DNA from: Acidobacteriota bacterium
GTDB taxonomy: Bacteria; Acidobacteriota; Terriglobia; UBA7540
Assembly (NCBI GenBank): GCA_021786455.1
Contig: JAJYNF010000114.1
Location: 1-9,260 of the forward strand
Length of the DNA: 9,260 nucleotides
Direction of reading: 5' to 3'
In this document: piece by piece, positions 1 to 5,948 of the stretch
Layout of the letters: each line of letters begins with the position of its first letter
How positions within the stretch are numbered: the first letter of the stretch is position 1
Program-made: the position numbers and the translations under genes
The notes under the pieces: model-generated
The model's input: the letters and a program-made list of their open reading frames with translations, nothing else
Told to the model about the DNA's origin: nothing
Databases searched by the model: none

Positions 1-1711
1 GATCCAATTCGACCTCCGCCAGCCAAACTTCAGTCCGCAGCTTGTACTTCCGTTTTATCTCGGCCGTGAGCCGTCCGAAGCGGGCGAGCGTCGCCACCCT
101 GATTGAAAATTGCCCGCTGACTTCCGGGTCAAAAGGTTTACACGTGGCTGGCTCAAAACGGGTTTGGGGCAAATCGAAAATCTCGAATAGGCGTTCGAGG
201 TCGCCTTTAAGGTCGAAGAAATCAAATTCGCGGGATGTCTCGTGAACGGTCGGCGCTCGCTGAAGACCCGTGAGTCCCAGCGTGAGCACGCGACGCTCCA
301 GGGGATGTTCGGCCCCCGCCGCGTGGTAGGTCTTGCCAATCTCGAAAATGCGGAGATCGGTCTGCCCACGGCCGTGATTAAAAGCGAGTGCCCGCGCCAG
401 GCTGACGAAGGGCGATGAGCGCATCACCGAGGCGTCCTGGCTCAGAGGATTTGCCAGCGGCACCGGAAGCTGATCCGTGAACAGCGCATTTTCCTCGGGG
501 TCCACGATGCTTGAGGGAATGATTTCACGATAGCCCAGTCCGACCAGCCGCGCGCTCACGGCGAGCATCTTTTCCCGCTCGGCGTCCGTCGCGACACGCG
601 GCGGCGCCGGCAGGACGCGCGCGGGCAGCCGGTCGTAACCCAGTTGCCGAGCGACCTCTTCGATTAAATCCACTTCTTGTGTGACATCCAGACGAAATGA
701 CGGCGGCGTCACTTGCCACATTTCGCCGGCCGCGCGGTTCACCGTGAACCCGAGCGCCTTCAAAATGCGCTCGACTGCTTCATGGGCGATTTCGGTCCCA
801 AGCAGGCGCGCGATTTCAGTTTGGCGCAGGAGAATCGCGTCGCGGCTTCTCCGTCCGGGATAGATATCCAGCCGCCCGCTCAGGATTTTCCCTCCGGCCA
901 GTTCGGCGATCAGCGCCGCCGCGCGGTCGCACGCGAGCGCCGCCCGTTCGATGTCCGCGCCGCGTTCGAAGCGGTGCGAGGCTTCGGTGTGCAGTCCCTG
1001 CGACTTCGACGTTCGCCGTATCGAGGCTGGATCAAACCAAGCGCTTTCGAGCAGCACGGCGCGCGTGTTCAAAGAAATTTCGGAGTCTTCGCCGCCCATC
1101 ACTCCCGCGAGTGCCAGGGGCCGCTCGGCATCCGCAATCACAAGATCGTTGGCGCTGAGCCGCCGATCCACACCGTCGAGCGTGCGCAGCGGCTCGCCGG
1201 CGCGAGCCCGGCGCACGATGATCTTGCGTTCGCGAATCCGCTCCAGGTCAAACGCATGCAGCGGATGCCCCAGTTCCATCAGCACGTAGTTCGTTACGTC
1301 GGCGATATTGTTGATCGGCCGCTGCCCAATCGCTTCCAGACGCCTTGCCAGCCATTCCGGCGAAGCCGCCACCCGCACGTTTTCAATCACTCGCCCGCAA
1401 TACCGCCCGCAAAGCTCCGGATCAGCAATTTCAATGGAGACCTTTTTATCCGCGGGCTCACGGGATTCCTCGAGCGTAAAATCCAAACGCTTAAGCGGCT
1501 TCTGATAGAACGCCGCAACCTCCGTTGCCACGCCGTAATGGCTAAGGCAGTCTGGCCGGTTGGTGGTGACTTCGACGTCCAGCAGCCAGTCGTTGCCCAT
1601 CGCCGCGGCCGACTCCACGTTCAGGCCGACCGAAGTCATATCCGCCTTGAGCTGCTTCGGCCTGGCAGCAATCTCGACAAATTCACGAAGCCAATTCAAC
1701 GAAATCTTCAA
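1..1711 (-). CDS. pheT: Phenylalanyl-tRNA synthetase beta subunit, 3' end beyond the window
   Basis: Beta subunit of the cytoplasmic (alpha-beta)2 enzyme that charges tRNA-Phe; the beta chain edits mischarged Tyr and binds tRNA. 570 residues are visible and the C-terminal part, normally the FDX-ACB anticodon-binding domain, lies off the window. The frame opens KISLNWLREFVE and runs almost directly into DVEVTTNRPDCLSHYG (residues 45-60). The EMAP/OB tRNA-binding domain that usually sits between them, roughly 110 residues, is absent. The B3/B4 region follows with RPINNIADVTNYVLMELGHP (131-150), LAGVMGG (201-207) and HRFERGAD (246-253). The B5 domain is near 292-365 and the class II-like core near 380-560. 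The start is chosen as TTG at 1711-1709, overlapping the pheS TGA as TTGA, because the conserved N-terminus begins exactly there; the first in-frame ATG (residue 25) would remove it. Translation is probably coupled to pheS. Confidence 0.95.
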   Translation of the reverse strand, partial: MKISLNWLREFVEIAARPKQLKADMTSVGLNVESAAAMGNDWLLDVEVTTNRPDCLSHYGVATEVAAFYQKPLKRLDFTLEESREPADKKVSIEIADPELCGRYCGRVIENVRVAASPEWLARRLEAIGQRPINNIADVTNYVLMELGHPLHAFDLERIRERKIIVRRARAGEPLRTLDGVDRRLSANDLVIADAERPLALAGVMGGEDSEISLNTRAVLLESAWFDPASIRRTSKSQGLHTEASHRFERGADIERAALACDRAAALIAELAGGKILSGRLDIYPGRRSRDAILLRQTEIARLLGTEIAHEAVERILKALGFTVNRAAGEMWQVTPPSFRLDVTQEVDLIEEVARQLGYDRLPARVLPAPPRVATDAEREKMLAVSARLVGLGYREIIPSSIVDPEENALFTDQLPVPLANPLSQDASVMRSSPFVSLARALAFNHGRGQTDLRIFEIGKTYHAAGAEHPLERRVLTLGLTGLQRAPTVHETSREFDFFDLKGDLERLFEIFDLPQTRFEPATCKPFDPEVSGQFSIRVATLARFGRLTAEIKRKYKLRTEVWLAEVELD

Positions 1712-2976
1712 AACTGCTCCAGAAACCTCAAATCACTTTGGTAGAAAAGCTGGATATCGTTGATGCCGTATTTCATCATCGCATAACGTTCGACACCTAG
1801 GCCAAAGGCCCAGCCGGCAAACTTCGACGGATCAATGCCACCGTTTCGCAACACTTCCGGATGCACCATGCCGCAGCCCATGACTTCCACCCAACCGCTT
1901 TCCTTGCAAACGCGACAACCTTGCCCGTCGCAGATGACGCAACTGATCGCCACCTCGCCGCTCGGCTCGGTGAACGGGAAAAAGCTCGGATGGAAGCTTG
2001 TGCGCACCTTGCCGCCGAAAAATCTCTTGGCAAAGAAATCGAGCGTGCCCTTGAGGTCCGCAAAAGTGATGTCGCGGTCCACGGCAAGCCCTTCGATTTG
2101 ATGAAACATCGTGGCGTGCGACGAATCCGGGTTGTCGTGCCGATAAACCTTCCCGGGCGCAATAATATAAAGCGGCGCGCCGTACTTCTGCATCGCGCGG
2201 ATCTGCACCGGCGAAGTGTGCGTCCTCAGAAGAAGAGACGGTTTCAAGTTCCCGGTGTCAGGCGTCAGGGGGCGCTCTTCTTCTGACTTCTGACTCCTGA
2301 CTTCTGACTTCTCACCAGCGACTCCTAACCCCTGGTTCGCGTTGTCCACGTAAATCGTGTCCCAATCATCGCGCGACGGATGTGTCTCCGGAATGTTCAG
2401 GGCGTCGAAGTTGTAATAAACCGTTTCAATCTCCGGCCCGGTCTCGATTCTGAAGCCGAGATTGATGAAGATATCTTCAATTTCCCTCAGCACGCGCGTT
2501 ACCGGATGAATCGAGCCGAGCGGCCGCCGATTGCCGGGAAGCGTGAGGTCGAGCCAAGCGGCCGATTTGACGAGGGCCGACACCGATTCCTTCATTTCGA
2601 ATGTGTCGGTTGCGTGCAGTTCCAGCCGAATCGGCACGCGGGATATAAGCCCTTCGACCTCCATATCGCCTGCTACCCGGCGCAATTCGTTAAACGCTTT
2701 CCCTACGGCCGGTTTCACTTCCTTTGCGGCACACTTCAGCCAGCGCTCATCGATCATCGAGATGAGGCCGCTTTTGCGGGCAAGCCAGCGGTCACGGAGT
2801 CTCTTGCACGCCAAATTTCGCTCAGCTTCATTCGCCGCACCGTGCGAGACTAATTCCTCCCGCTCGTGTTCCATCGTTGCTCGCACCTCGGCGAACAGCG
2901 CCTCGACGCCGCGAGCGTCCGTCACGCCCAACTCGGCGAGCGTTTTGCGAACTTTTTCGTCAATGGTCATTTTCAC
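1708..2976 (-). CDS. pheS: Phenylalanyl-tRNA synthetase alpha subunit with an in-frame repeat-derived insertion
   Basis: Catalytic subunit of phenylalanyl-tRNA synthetase: activates Phe with ATP and transfers it to tRNA-Phe. The 422-residue product has an N-terminal coiled-coil arm (about 1-105), then the class II core. Visible landmarks are GSIHPV (154-159, motif 1 region), LLLRTHTSPVQIR (248-260), GKVYRHD to FHQIEG (275-296, motif 2), TEPSGEV (337-343), and FGLGVERYAMMKYGI (391-405, motif 3). Two CxxC pairs (Cys346/349 and Cys354/357) form a possible metal site; I recall similar motifs in other non-proteobacterial PheS. Residues about 213-246 are an unusual insertion containing EKSEVRSQKSEEERPLTPD, encoded by repetitive DNA, between DTIYVDN and SLLLRTHTS. 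The core motifs on both sides are intact and in frame, so the enzyme is probably functional. The start is GTG at 2976 or ATG at 2970; neither has a strong Shine-Dalgarno sequence. It is separated from rplT by the accessory nuclease genes. Confidence 0.96.
   Translation of the reverse strand: MKMTIDEKVRKTLAELGVTDARGVEALFAEVRATMEHEREELVSHGAANEAERNLACKRLRDRWLARKSGLISMIDERWLKCAAKEVKPAVGKAFNELRRVAGDMEVEGLISRVPIRLELHATDTFEMKESVSALVKSAAWLDLTLPGNRRPLGSIHPVTRVLREIEDIFINLGFRIETGPEIETVYYNFDALNIPETHPSRDDWDTIYVDNANQGLGVAGEKSEVRSQKSEEERPLTPDTGNLKPSLLLRTHTSPVQIRAMQKYGAPLYIIAPGKVYRHDNPDSSHATMFHQIEGLAVDRDITFADLKGTLDFFAKRFFGGKVRTSFHPSFFPFTEPSGEVAISCVICDGQGCRVCKESGWVEVMGCGMVHPEVLRNGGIDPSKFAGWAFGLGVERYAMMKYGINDIQLFYQSDLRFLEQF
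2239..2340. repeat. Repetitive element inserted in frame within pheS
   Basis: On the plus strand, 2281-2315 is five consecutive 7-bp units: TTCTGAC, TTCTGAC, TCCTGAC, TTCTGAC, TTCTCAC. Beside it, 2240-2270 reads GGTTTCAAGTTCCCGGTGTC followed by AGGCGTCAGG, which resembles the arms of the hairpin between rpmI and rplT at 5660-5735. A period of 7 with three units per 7 codons gives the peptide SEVRSQK in the pheS frame. The segment coincides with a loop between DTIYVDN and LLLRTHTS that, from what I recall, varies in length among PheS proteins, so tolerance of an insert is plausible. Low-complexity GTCAGAA-type sequence is, from memory, common between genes in some soil bacteria. Whether this is a mobile element or local slippage cannot be decided from one copy. 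Confidence 0.75.
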
Positions 2977-3014
2977 CCGGGTCAGAGCACGACTTCAGCC
3001 GTGCCGATAGGCGC

Positions 3015-3072
3015 CCCCTCACCCGTCCTTCGGACACCCTCTCCCCACCGGGGAGAGGGATGGGGTGAGGGG
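3015..3072. repeat. Compound inverted repeat able to fold as a three-way junction
   Basis: The outer arms CCCCTCACCC (3015-3024) and GGGTGAGGGG (3063-3072) are perfectly complementary over 10 bp. Inside them lie a small hairpin, GTCCTTCGGAC (3025-3035, a C-UUCG-G type loop on the plus strand), and a second perfect 10-bp stem, CCCTCTCCCC (3037-3046) with GGGGAGAGGG (3050-3059), loop of 3. The whole folds as two hairpins closed by one stem. This CCCTCACCC/CCCTCTCCCC motif resembles a REP-like dispersed repeat I recall from many bacterial genomes. It lies in the 124-nt gap between the HNH gene stop and the pheS start, 38 nt before pheS. There is no T-run on either side, so it is not a typical intrinsic terminator, though it could slow polymerase or protect RNA ends. 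Confidence 0.8.
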
Positions 3073-3100
3073 TCCTCCATGCGCTCGACAGCTAGAAAGC

Positions 3101-3649
3101 TTAGCTTTGGGGGACCGCCTTGAAATTAAATTTGCGGACGAGCCAATCCAGTACCGCGCGCTGATCATCCAGCGTCGCCCGGCGGACCTGCGACAGGAGA
3201 TGGATCCGATCCGGCTTCGGCAGTGAGATGTTTTGAAGACCTTCGTTGCACGTTGTGCAGAGGGCTCGCAGATTTTCCAGGACGTCCCGTCCGCCTTTAG
3301 ACTTATCAACGATGTGACCGATAGTGAGCCGGACGGTTCTGGGCCCTCCCCTGGGGTCAGGGTCCCCCGCTGCAACGCCGCACATTTGACAGGTGCTCCC
3401 GTTACGCTCCAGCACCCGCGCGCGCAACTCCTTCGAAATTCCCCGCCTGAATGCCGGCAGGCGAGTGGTGGTTTCGAGCACGTATTGGCCAGGCTTCAAG
3501 TCGGCGCGGTCCCTATGCGAAAGGATTTGGTAGCCTTCTTCATTACGCAGCTTGCGCACTCGTCGCGCCCACTCCGAGGCCCACCTGCGCCGCGGGCCGC
3601 GAGGCCTTGAGGCTAGTGGCCAGGGGATGCTTCGGAATTGGGGCTGCAT
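3101..3649 (-). CDS. HNH endonuclease family protein
   Basis: Predicted metal-dependent DNA nuclease of the HNH fold with a structural zinc site. From the ATG at 3649 it is 182 residues. The N-terminal part has RPRGPRRRWASEW and EEGYQILSHRDRADLKPGQY (38-57). The HNH core has CQMC (Cys87/Cys90), GHIVDKSKGG with His112, ENLRALCTTCNEG with Asn126, and Cys131/Cys134 followed by Asn135. This is the His-Asn-Asn form plus two CxxC knuckles. The C-terminal helical part (LLSQVRRATLDDQRAVLDWL) looks intact. The frame is open further upstream to 3820, but that stretch is low-complexity Gly/Ala/Arg/Pro with no recognisable domain, so ATG 3649 is preferred; no clear ribosome site supports it. HNH proteins of this type often neighbour SPPY-type methyltransferases, as here, suggesting a restriction role. 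Specificity is unknown. A homing-type nuclease is an alternative. Confidence 0.85.
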   Translation of the reverse strand: MQPQFRSIPWPLASRPRGPRRRWASEWARRVRKLRNEEGYQILSHRDRADLKPGQYVLETTTRLPAFRRGISKELRARVLERNGSTCQMCGVAAGDPDPRGGPRTVRLTIGHIVDKSKGGRDVLENLRALCTTCNEGLQNISLPKPDRIHLLSQVRRATLDDQRAVLDWLVRKFNFKAVPQS

Positions 3650-3835
3650 CGGGATGAGGGTCTGCCCGACCGGCTGAGCCCCGCAGCCCTTCCTTGCATT
3701 CGTCGCATGAGGTTGCACACCTCCTCGGGGTCCCGGGGCCGCCGACAGCGACGGAGCACGACGCGGCGGGCCAGCCGCGCCTCCCAGAAATCCCCACCCA
3801 CAGCGCCGCGCATTGAGCATGCCGTTATCCCACGC
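3650..3835. other. Gap between Mrr and HNH genes, no gene seen
   Basis: This 186-nt, very GC-rich stretch has open frames on both strands but none with a recognisable domain. The minus strand was examined for the missing C-terminal half of the methyltransferase (a DPFxGSGTT-like SAM motif) and none is present in any frame. One minus frame contains CDECKEG, which faintly resembles the second zinc knuckle of HNH proteins, but nothing around it supports a gene. Confidence 0.5.
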
Positions 3836-4633
3836 TCATATCGACTTGAACCAGTCTTCATCAATAGTCACGTTTTCCGTCAGCTCAATTTTGACCCCCA
3901 ACCTCAGTTCTTTGAGCTTCTCCGCCAGCCTTTCCCCATCAACCAGATCTATCGCAATCGCCCCGTCGCGCGTTGACTCTTTCACTGCATCGCGCGTGAA
4001 GTAACCGGTCGTAACAAAGAGCCCTTTATCGGCACGCCCCTGCATTGCCCCTCGAAAGTCCCTTATCTCCGAGGCGCCAATTCCTCCACGGCGGCGTTTG
4101 CACTGAAAAACAACCCTGAAGCTAAGAATTCCGTTAATTTTCGCGATCCCCGTTCCGTCGATTCCACCGTCGCCGGTTCGGCCCGTCACCTCAACTTGTA
4201 TGAAACCCGTTTCCCGCAGCATGCGCTGGATCAAGCGTTCGAAGGCGGCGGGGGAAAGCACGTCAAGCAAGAGCATGTTGATCCGCTCCTGCCAGGCCAT
4301 TGCTGGCGACGTCTCGCCTGTGGCGTCACGCGGCACCACCTGGTCCGCTTGCAACTCCTTTCCCGTTAACGCCCAAACACCGCGCTCAGAGTTTTGGAGA
4401 GCCCCGAGCTGTTTGAGATAGGTCCTTGCCCACGCCAAATCATATTCTAATTGCGTTCTCGGGTCGCGCCTCCCGCGCCTACTGACGTAAGGGCGACTGG
4501 CAAGCTCGTCGGGAATCTGGAGCGAGGCGATTACCCTTTCCGCAATTTCATCCACTGATCCAGACCCTCCGAGCGCCTTTAGGGCCTCAACGATGGGCCT
4601 CATAAGTTCATTTCTGTGTGGAAGAGTCTTCAT
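3836..4633 (-). CDS. Mrr-family restriction endonuclease
   Basis: 265-residue protein with the two-domain layout of Mrr-type (type IV or type II-like) restriction enzymes. An N-terminal winged-helix Mrr_N-like domain (about 5-92; ELMRPIVEALKALGG, RRDPRTQLEYDLAWARTYLK, GVWALTGKE) would bind DNA. A C-terminal PD-(D/E)xK nuclease domain (about 122-245) would cut it. Active-site elements are visible: GDGGIDG with Asp159, then VFQCKR with Gln177 and Lys179, followed by EIRDFRGAM and KGLFVTTGYFTRDA typical of the fold. The length is normal for the family and no key residue is missing, so it looks intact. ATG at 4633 is the first start in the frame; the Shine-Dalgarno is weak. It lies 60 nt after the truncated methyltransferase and 186 nt before the HNH gene, all on the same strand. 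Whether it cuts modified DNA (type IV) or was partner to the broken methyltransferase is not decidable here. Confidence 0.88.
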   Translation of the reverse strand: MKTLPHRNELMRPIVEALKALGGSGSVDEIAERVIASLQIPDELASRPYVSRRGRRDPRTQLEYDLAWARTYLKQLGALQNSERGVWALTGKELQADQVVPRDATGETSPAMAWQERINMLLLDVLSPAAFERLIQRMLRETGFIQVEVTGRTGDGGIDGTGIAKINGILSFRVVFQCKRRRGGIGASEIRDFRGAMQGRADKGLFVTTGYFTRDAVKESTRDGAIAIDLVDGERLAEKLKELRLGVKIELTENVTIDEDWFKSI

Positions 4634-4693
4634 TTCCGCCAGTCGTCATCCTAGCTACGGCGCGAGTCTTCCGCTCGCTGCGAAGACCGTCTG

Positions 4694-5014
4694 CTAGGGT
4701 ATCGCTCCTGGGACATCGGCACCACAATTGCTCGTTCCGCCATTCCGGGCGTAGCCATCGCCGACGTTCAACCATAGTGTCCCACTGGGCTTAAGCACTC
4801 GCCTTACCTCTCTGAACACTCCCAAGAGACTACGGACATACTGGTCTGGCGACGGCTCAGCACCGATTTGCGAGGGGTGAGCATAATCGCGCAGACCCCA
4901 ATAGGGCGGAGAAGTCACGCAAGATTGCACAGAATTCGCTTCTATAGTGGGGAGCAATTCACGGCAGTCCCCGGCAAGTACCCGCACTTCGACGCTTCGT
5001 CCCTCGGATCGCAT
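4694..5014 (-). pseudogene. Truncated SPPY-type (N4-cytosine/N6-adenine) DNA methyltransferase
   Basis: N-terminal fragment of a permuted DNA amino-methyltransferase. From ATG 5014 it reads 106 residues: VRVLAGDCRELLPTIEANSV, then catalytic motif IV TSPPYWGLRDY (residues 35-44), a helix (YVRSLLGVFREVRRVLKPSG), and the strand TLWLNVGDGYARNGGTSN. It stops at TAG a few residues later. Enzymes of this arrangement carry the SAM-binding FxGxG motif and target-recognition region after motif IV, so at least half the protein is missing and it cannot be an active methyltransferase as written. The next gene, mrr-like, begins 60 nt on, and no remnant of the missing half was found in that gap or after Mrr. 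The frame is open upstream to a GTG at 5152, 32 nt after rplT, but that stretch looks unlike a protein domain. A deletion is the likely cause. A miscalled split gene is possible but unsupported. Confidence 0.8.
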
Positions 5015-5184
5015 CTTACTCAATCCGAATCTGGCGCAAGTCAGGGGTTCACTCCCCCGCACCACCAGCCTAACCCAATCAGAAGCACGCAAAGTTTTCA
5101 AGGCAGTCCGCGCCCTCTTTTGTTTTAGGCCGTAGAAAGAGTGCAATTCCACACTTACTGCAAAACATAGAGAACGTGCTGTGG

Positions 5185-5553
5185 CTAGGCGTTGGCCGCG
5201 GAAATTGCCGCCTTCACCTTCGCTGCTAGCTCGGCGAAGGCTGGTGCGTCATGGGCGGCCATTTCCGCCAGCACCTTACGGTCAAGCTGAACGTCGAGTT
5301 TTTTAAGCCCGTGGATAAACTGGTTGTAGGTGAGGTCGTTCAGCCGCGCCGCCGCGCCGATGCGCACGATCCAGAGGCGGCGGAAGTCCCGCTTGCGCTG
5401 TCTCCGCCCGCGGTAAGCGAAGCGTCCCGCGCGGTCCGCGGCCTCCTTCATGAATCGGTAAAGCTTGCCTTTGTTGAGGAAGTAGCCTTTGGTAAGTTTG
5501 GCGAGTTTCTTCCGTCCGGCACGGCGGACCGTGCCGCGTTTAACGCGAGGCAT
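5185..5553 (-). CDS. rplT: 50S ribosomal protein L20
   Basis: Large-subunit protein that binds 23S rRNA early in 50S assembly. In other bacteria it also represses its own operon. 122 residues, normal length, beginning PRVKRGTVRRAGRKKLAKL and carrying the conserved basic core RAGRFAYRGRRQRKRDFRRL, then WIVRIGAAARLNDLTYNQFI and GLKKLDVQLDRKVLAEMA. The frame is open further upstream to 5628, but the family starts MPRVKRG, and ATG 5553 has a near-perfect AAAGGAG seven bases before it. It lies 193 nt downstream of rpmI, an unusually wide gap filled partly by a long inverted repeat. Its stop is only 32 nt from the frame holding the methyltransferase remnant. No terminator is evident after it, so read-through into the accessory genes and on to pheST is likely. 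Confidence 0.97.
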   Translation of the reverse strand: MPRVKRGTVRRAGRKKLAKLTKGYFLNKGKLYRFMKEAADRAGRFAYRGRRQRKRDFRRLWIVRIGAAARLNDLTYNQFIHGLKKLDVQLDRKVLAEMAAHDAPAFAELAAKVKAAISAANA

Positions 5554-5560
5554 GGGTTTG

Positions 5561-5567
5561 CTCCTTT
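5561..5567 (-). promoter_or_regulatory. Ribosome binding site of rplT
   Basis: AAAGGAG on the minus strand, seven bases before ATG 5553. It is the strongest Shine-Dalgarno match in the window and settles the L20 start against the longer open frame. Confidence 0.85.
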
Positions 5568-5659
5568 CAGCAGCATTTCGGGGCGGCGATGTCCCGCGTC
5601 CATCCCTTGACGGACGGGGCGAAGGCACCCAGCCATTGGCCTTCCCGCACCCATAACAA

Positions 5660-5735
5660 CCGGTTTCAGGTGTCAGGTTTCAGCGGCAACAGATTGAAGA
5701 TGCGGCCCTTCCTGACACCTGACGCCTGAAACCGG
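5660..5735. repeat. Long imperfect inverted repeat between rpmI and rplT
   Basis: The left arm at 5660-5683 (CCGGTTTCAGGTGTCAGG plus TTTCAG) and the right arm at 5712-5735 (CTGACACCTGACGCCTGAAA plus CCGG) are complementary at 22 of 24 positions, with a 28-nt loop. Each arm is itself built of GGTTTCAGG/TGTCAGG units, and a further GACACC occurs at 5742-5747 against the rpmI stop. The units match those next to the 7-bp tandem inside pheS. It lies in the transcript between rpmI and rplT. There is no T-run, so it is not a standard terminator; an RNA-processing or attenuating hairpin, or simply a dispersed repeat, are the options. Confidence 0.85.
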
Positions 5736-5746
5736 ATTCCCGACAC

Positions 5747-5947
5747 CTATTTTCCGTACGGCAGCATCGCGCGCACGTGGCGCACGTCGGCGCTCGAAAC
5801 TTGTGTAACCTGCGTCAGCCTCCGCTTGCGCTTGCGCGCCTTGGACGTCAGGATGTGGCGCGCGCCGGAGTGATGCCGCAAGATTTTTCCCGTGGCGCTC
5901 AGCTTGAACCGTTTGGCGGCGCCCTTATGAGTCTTCAACTTTCTCAA
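5747..5947 (-). CDS. rpmI: 50S ribosomal protein L35
   Basis: Small basic large-subunit protein, 66 residues from the TTG start, the normal family length. The product reads RKLKTHKGAAKRFKLSATGK, then ILRHHSGARHILTSKARKRK and RRLTQVTQVSSADVRHVRAM ending LPYGK. KLKTHKGAAKRF near the N-terminus and KARKRKRRL in the middle are the family signature. The frame is open upstream into infC, but L35 proteins begin just before KLKTHKG, and TTG at 5947 is preceded by GGGAGG at a five-base spacing. The start lies one base after the infC stop, implying translational coupling in the infC-rpmI-rplT operon. Confidence 0.95.
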   Translation of the reverse strand: MRKLKTHKGAAKRFKLSATGKILRHHSGARHILTSKARKRKRRLTQVTQVSSADVRHVRAMLPYGK

Positions 5948-5948
5948 A

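Noticed and set aside
713..1744. 343-codon open frame on the plus strand
   Set aside because: It is antisense to pheT, which matches a known family throughout; GC-rich codon bias opens the opposite frame.
2281..2315. Short regular repeats suggestive of a CRISPR array
   Set aside because: Units are 7 bp and directly adjacent with no spacers; this is a tandem low-complexity tract.
3543..3864. Overlapping minus-strand frames upstream of HNH, one with CDECKEG, possibly a second HNH remnant or the lost methyltransferase half
   Set aside because: No catalytic His or SAM motif around it and no consistent frame; the resemblance is too short.
4666..4687. 6-bp inverted repeat GTCTTC/GAAGAC after the methyltransferase stop, as a terminator
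   Set aside because: The stem is short and there is no T-run; not enough to call a terminator.
5043..5067. tRNA 3'-end-like string GGGGTTCACTCCCC followed by GCACCACCA, a possible island attachment site
   Set aside because: The loop lacks the conserved A58, the T-stem has only four pairs, and no anticodon or acceptor arm can be fitted; no matching copy was found near the other island end.
5554..5628. 25-codon N-terminal extension of L20
   Set aside because: L20 proteins begin MPRVKRG, and AAAGGAG is ideally spaced for ATG 5553.
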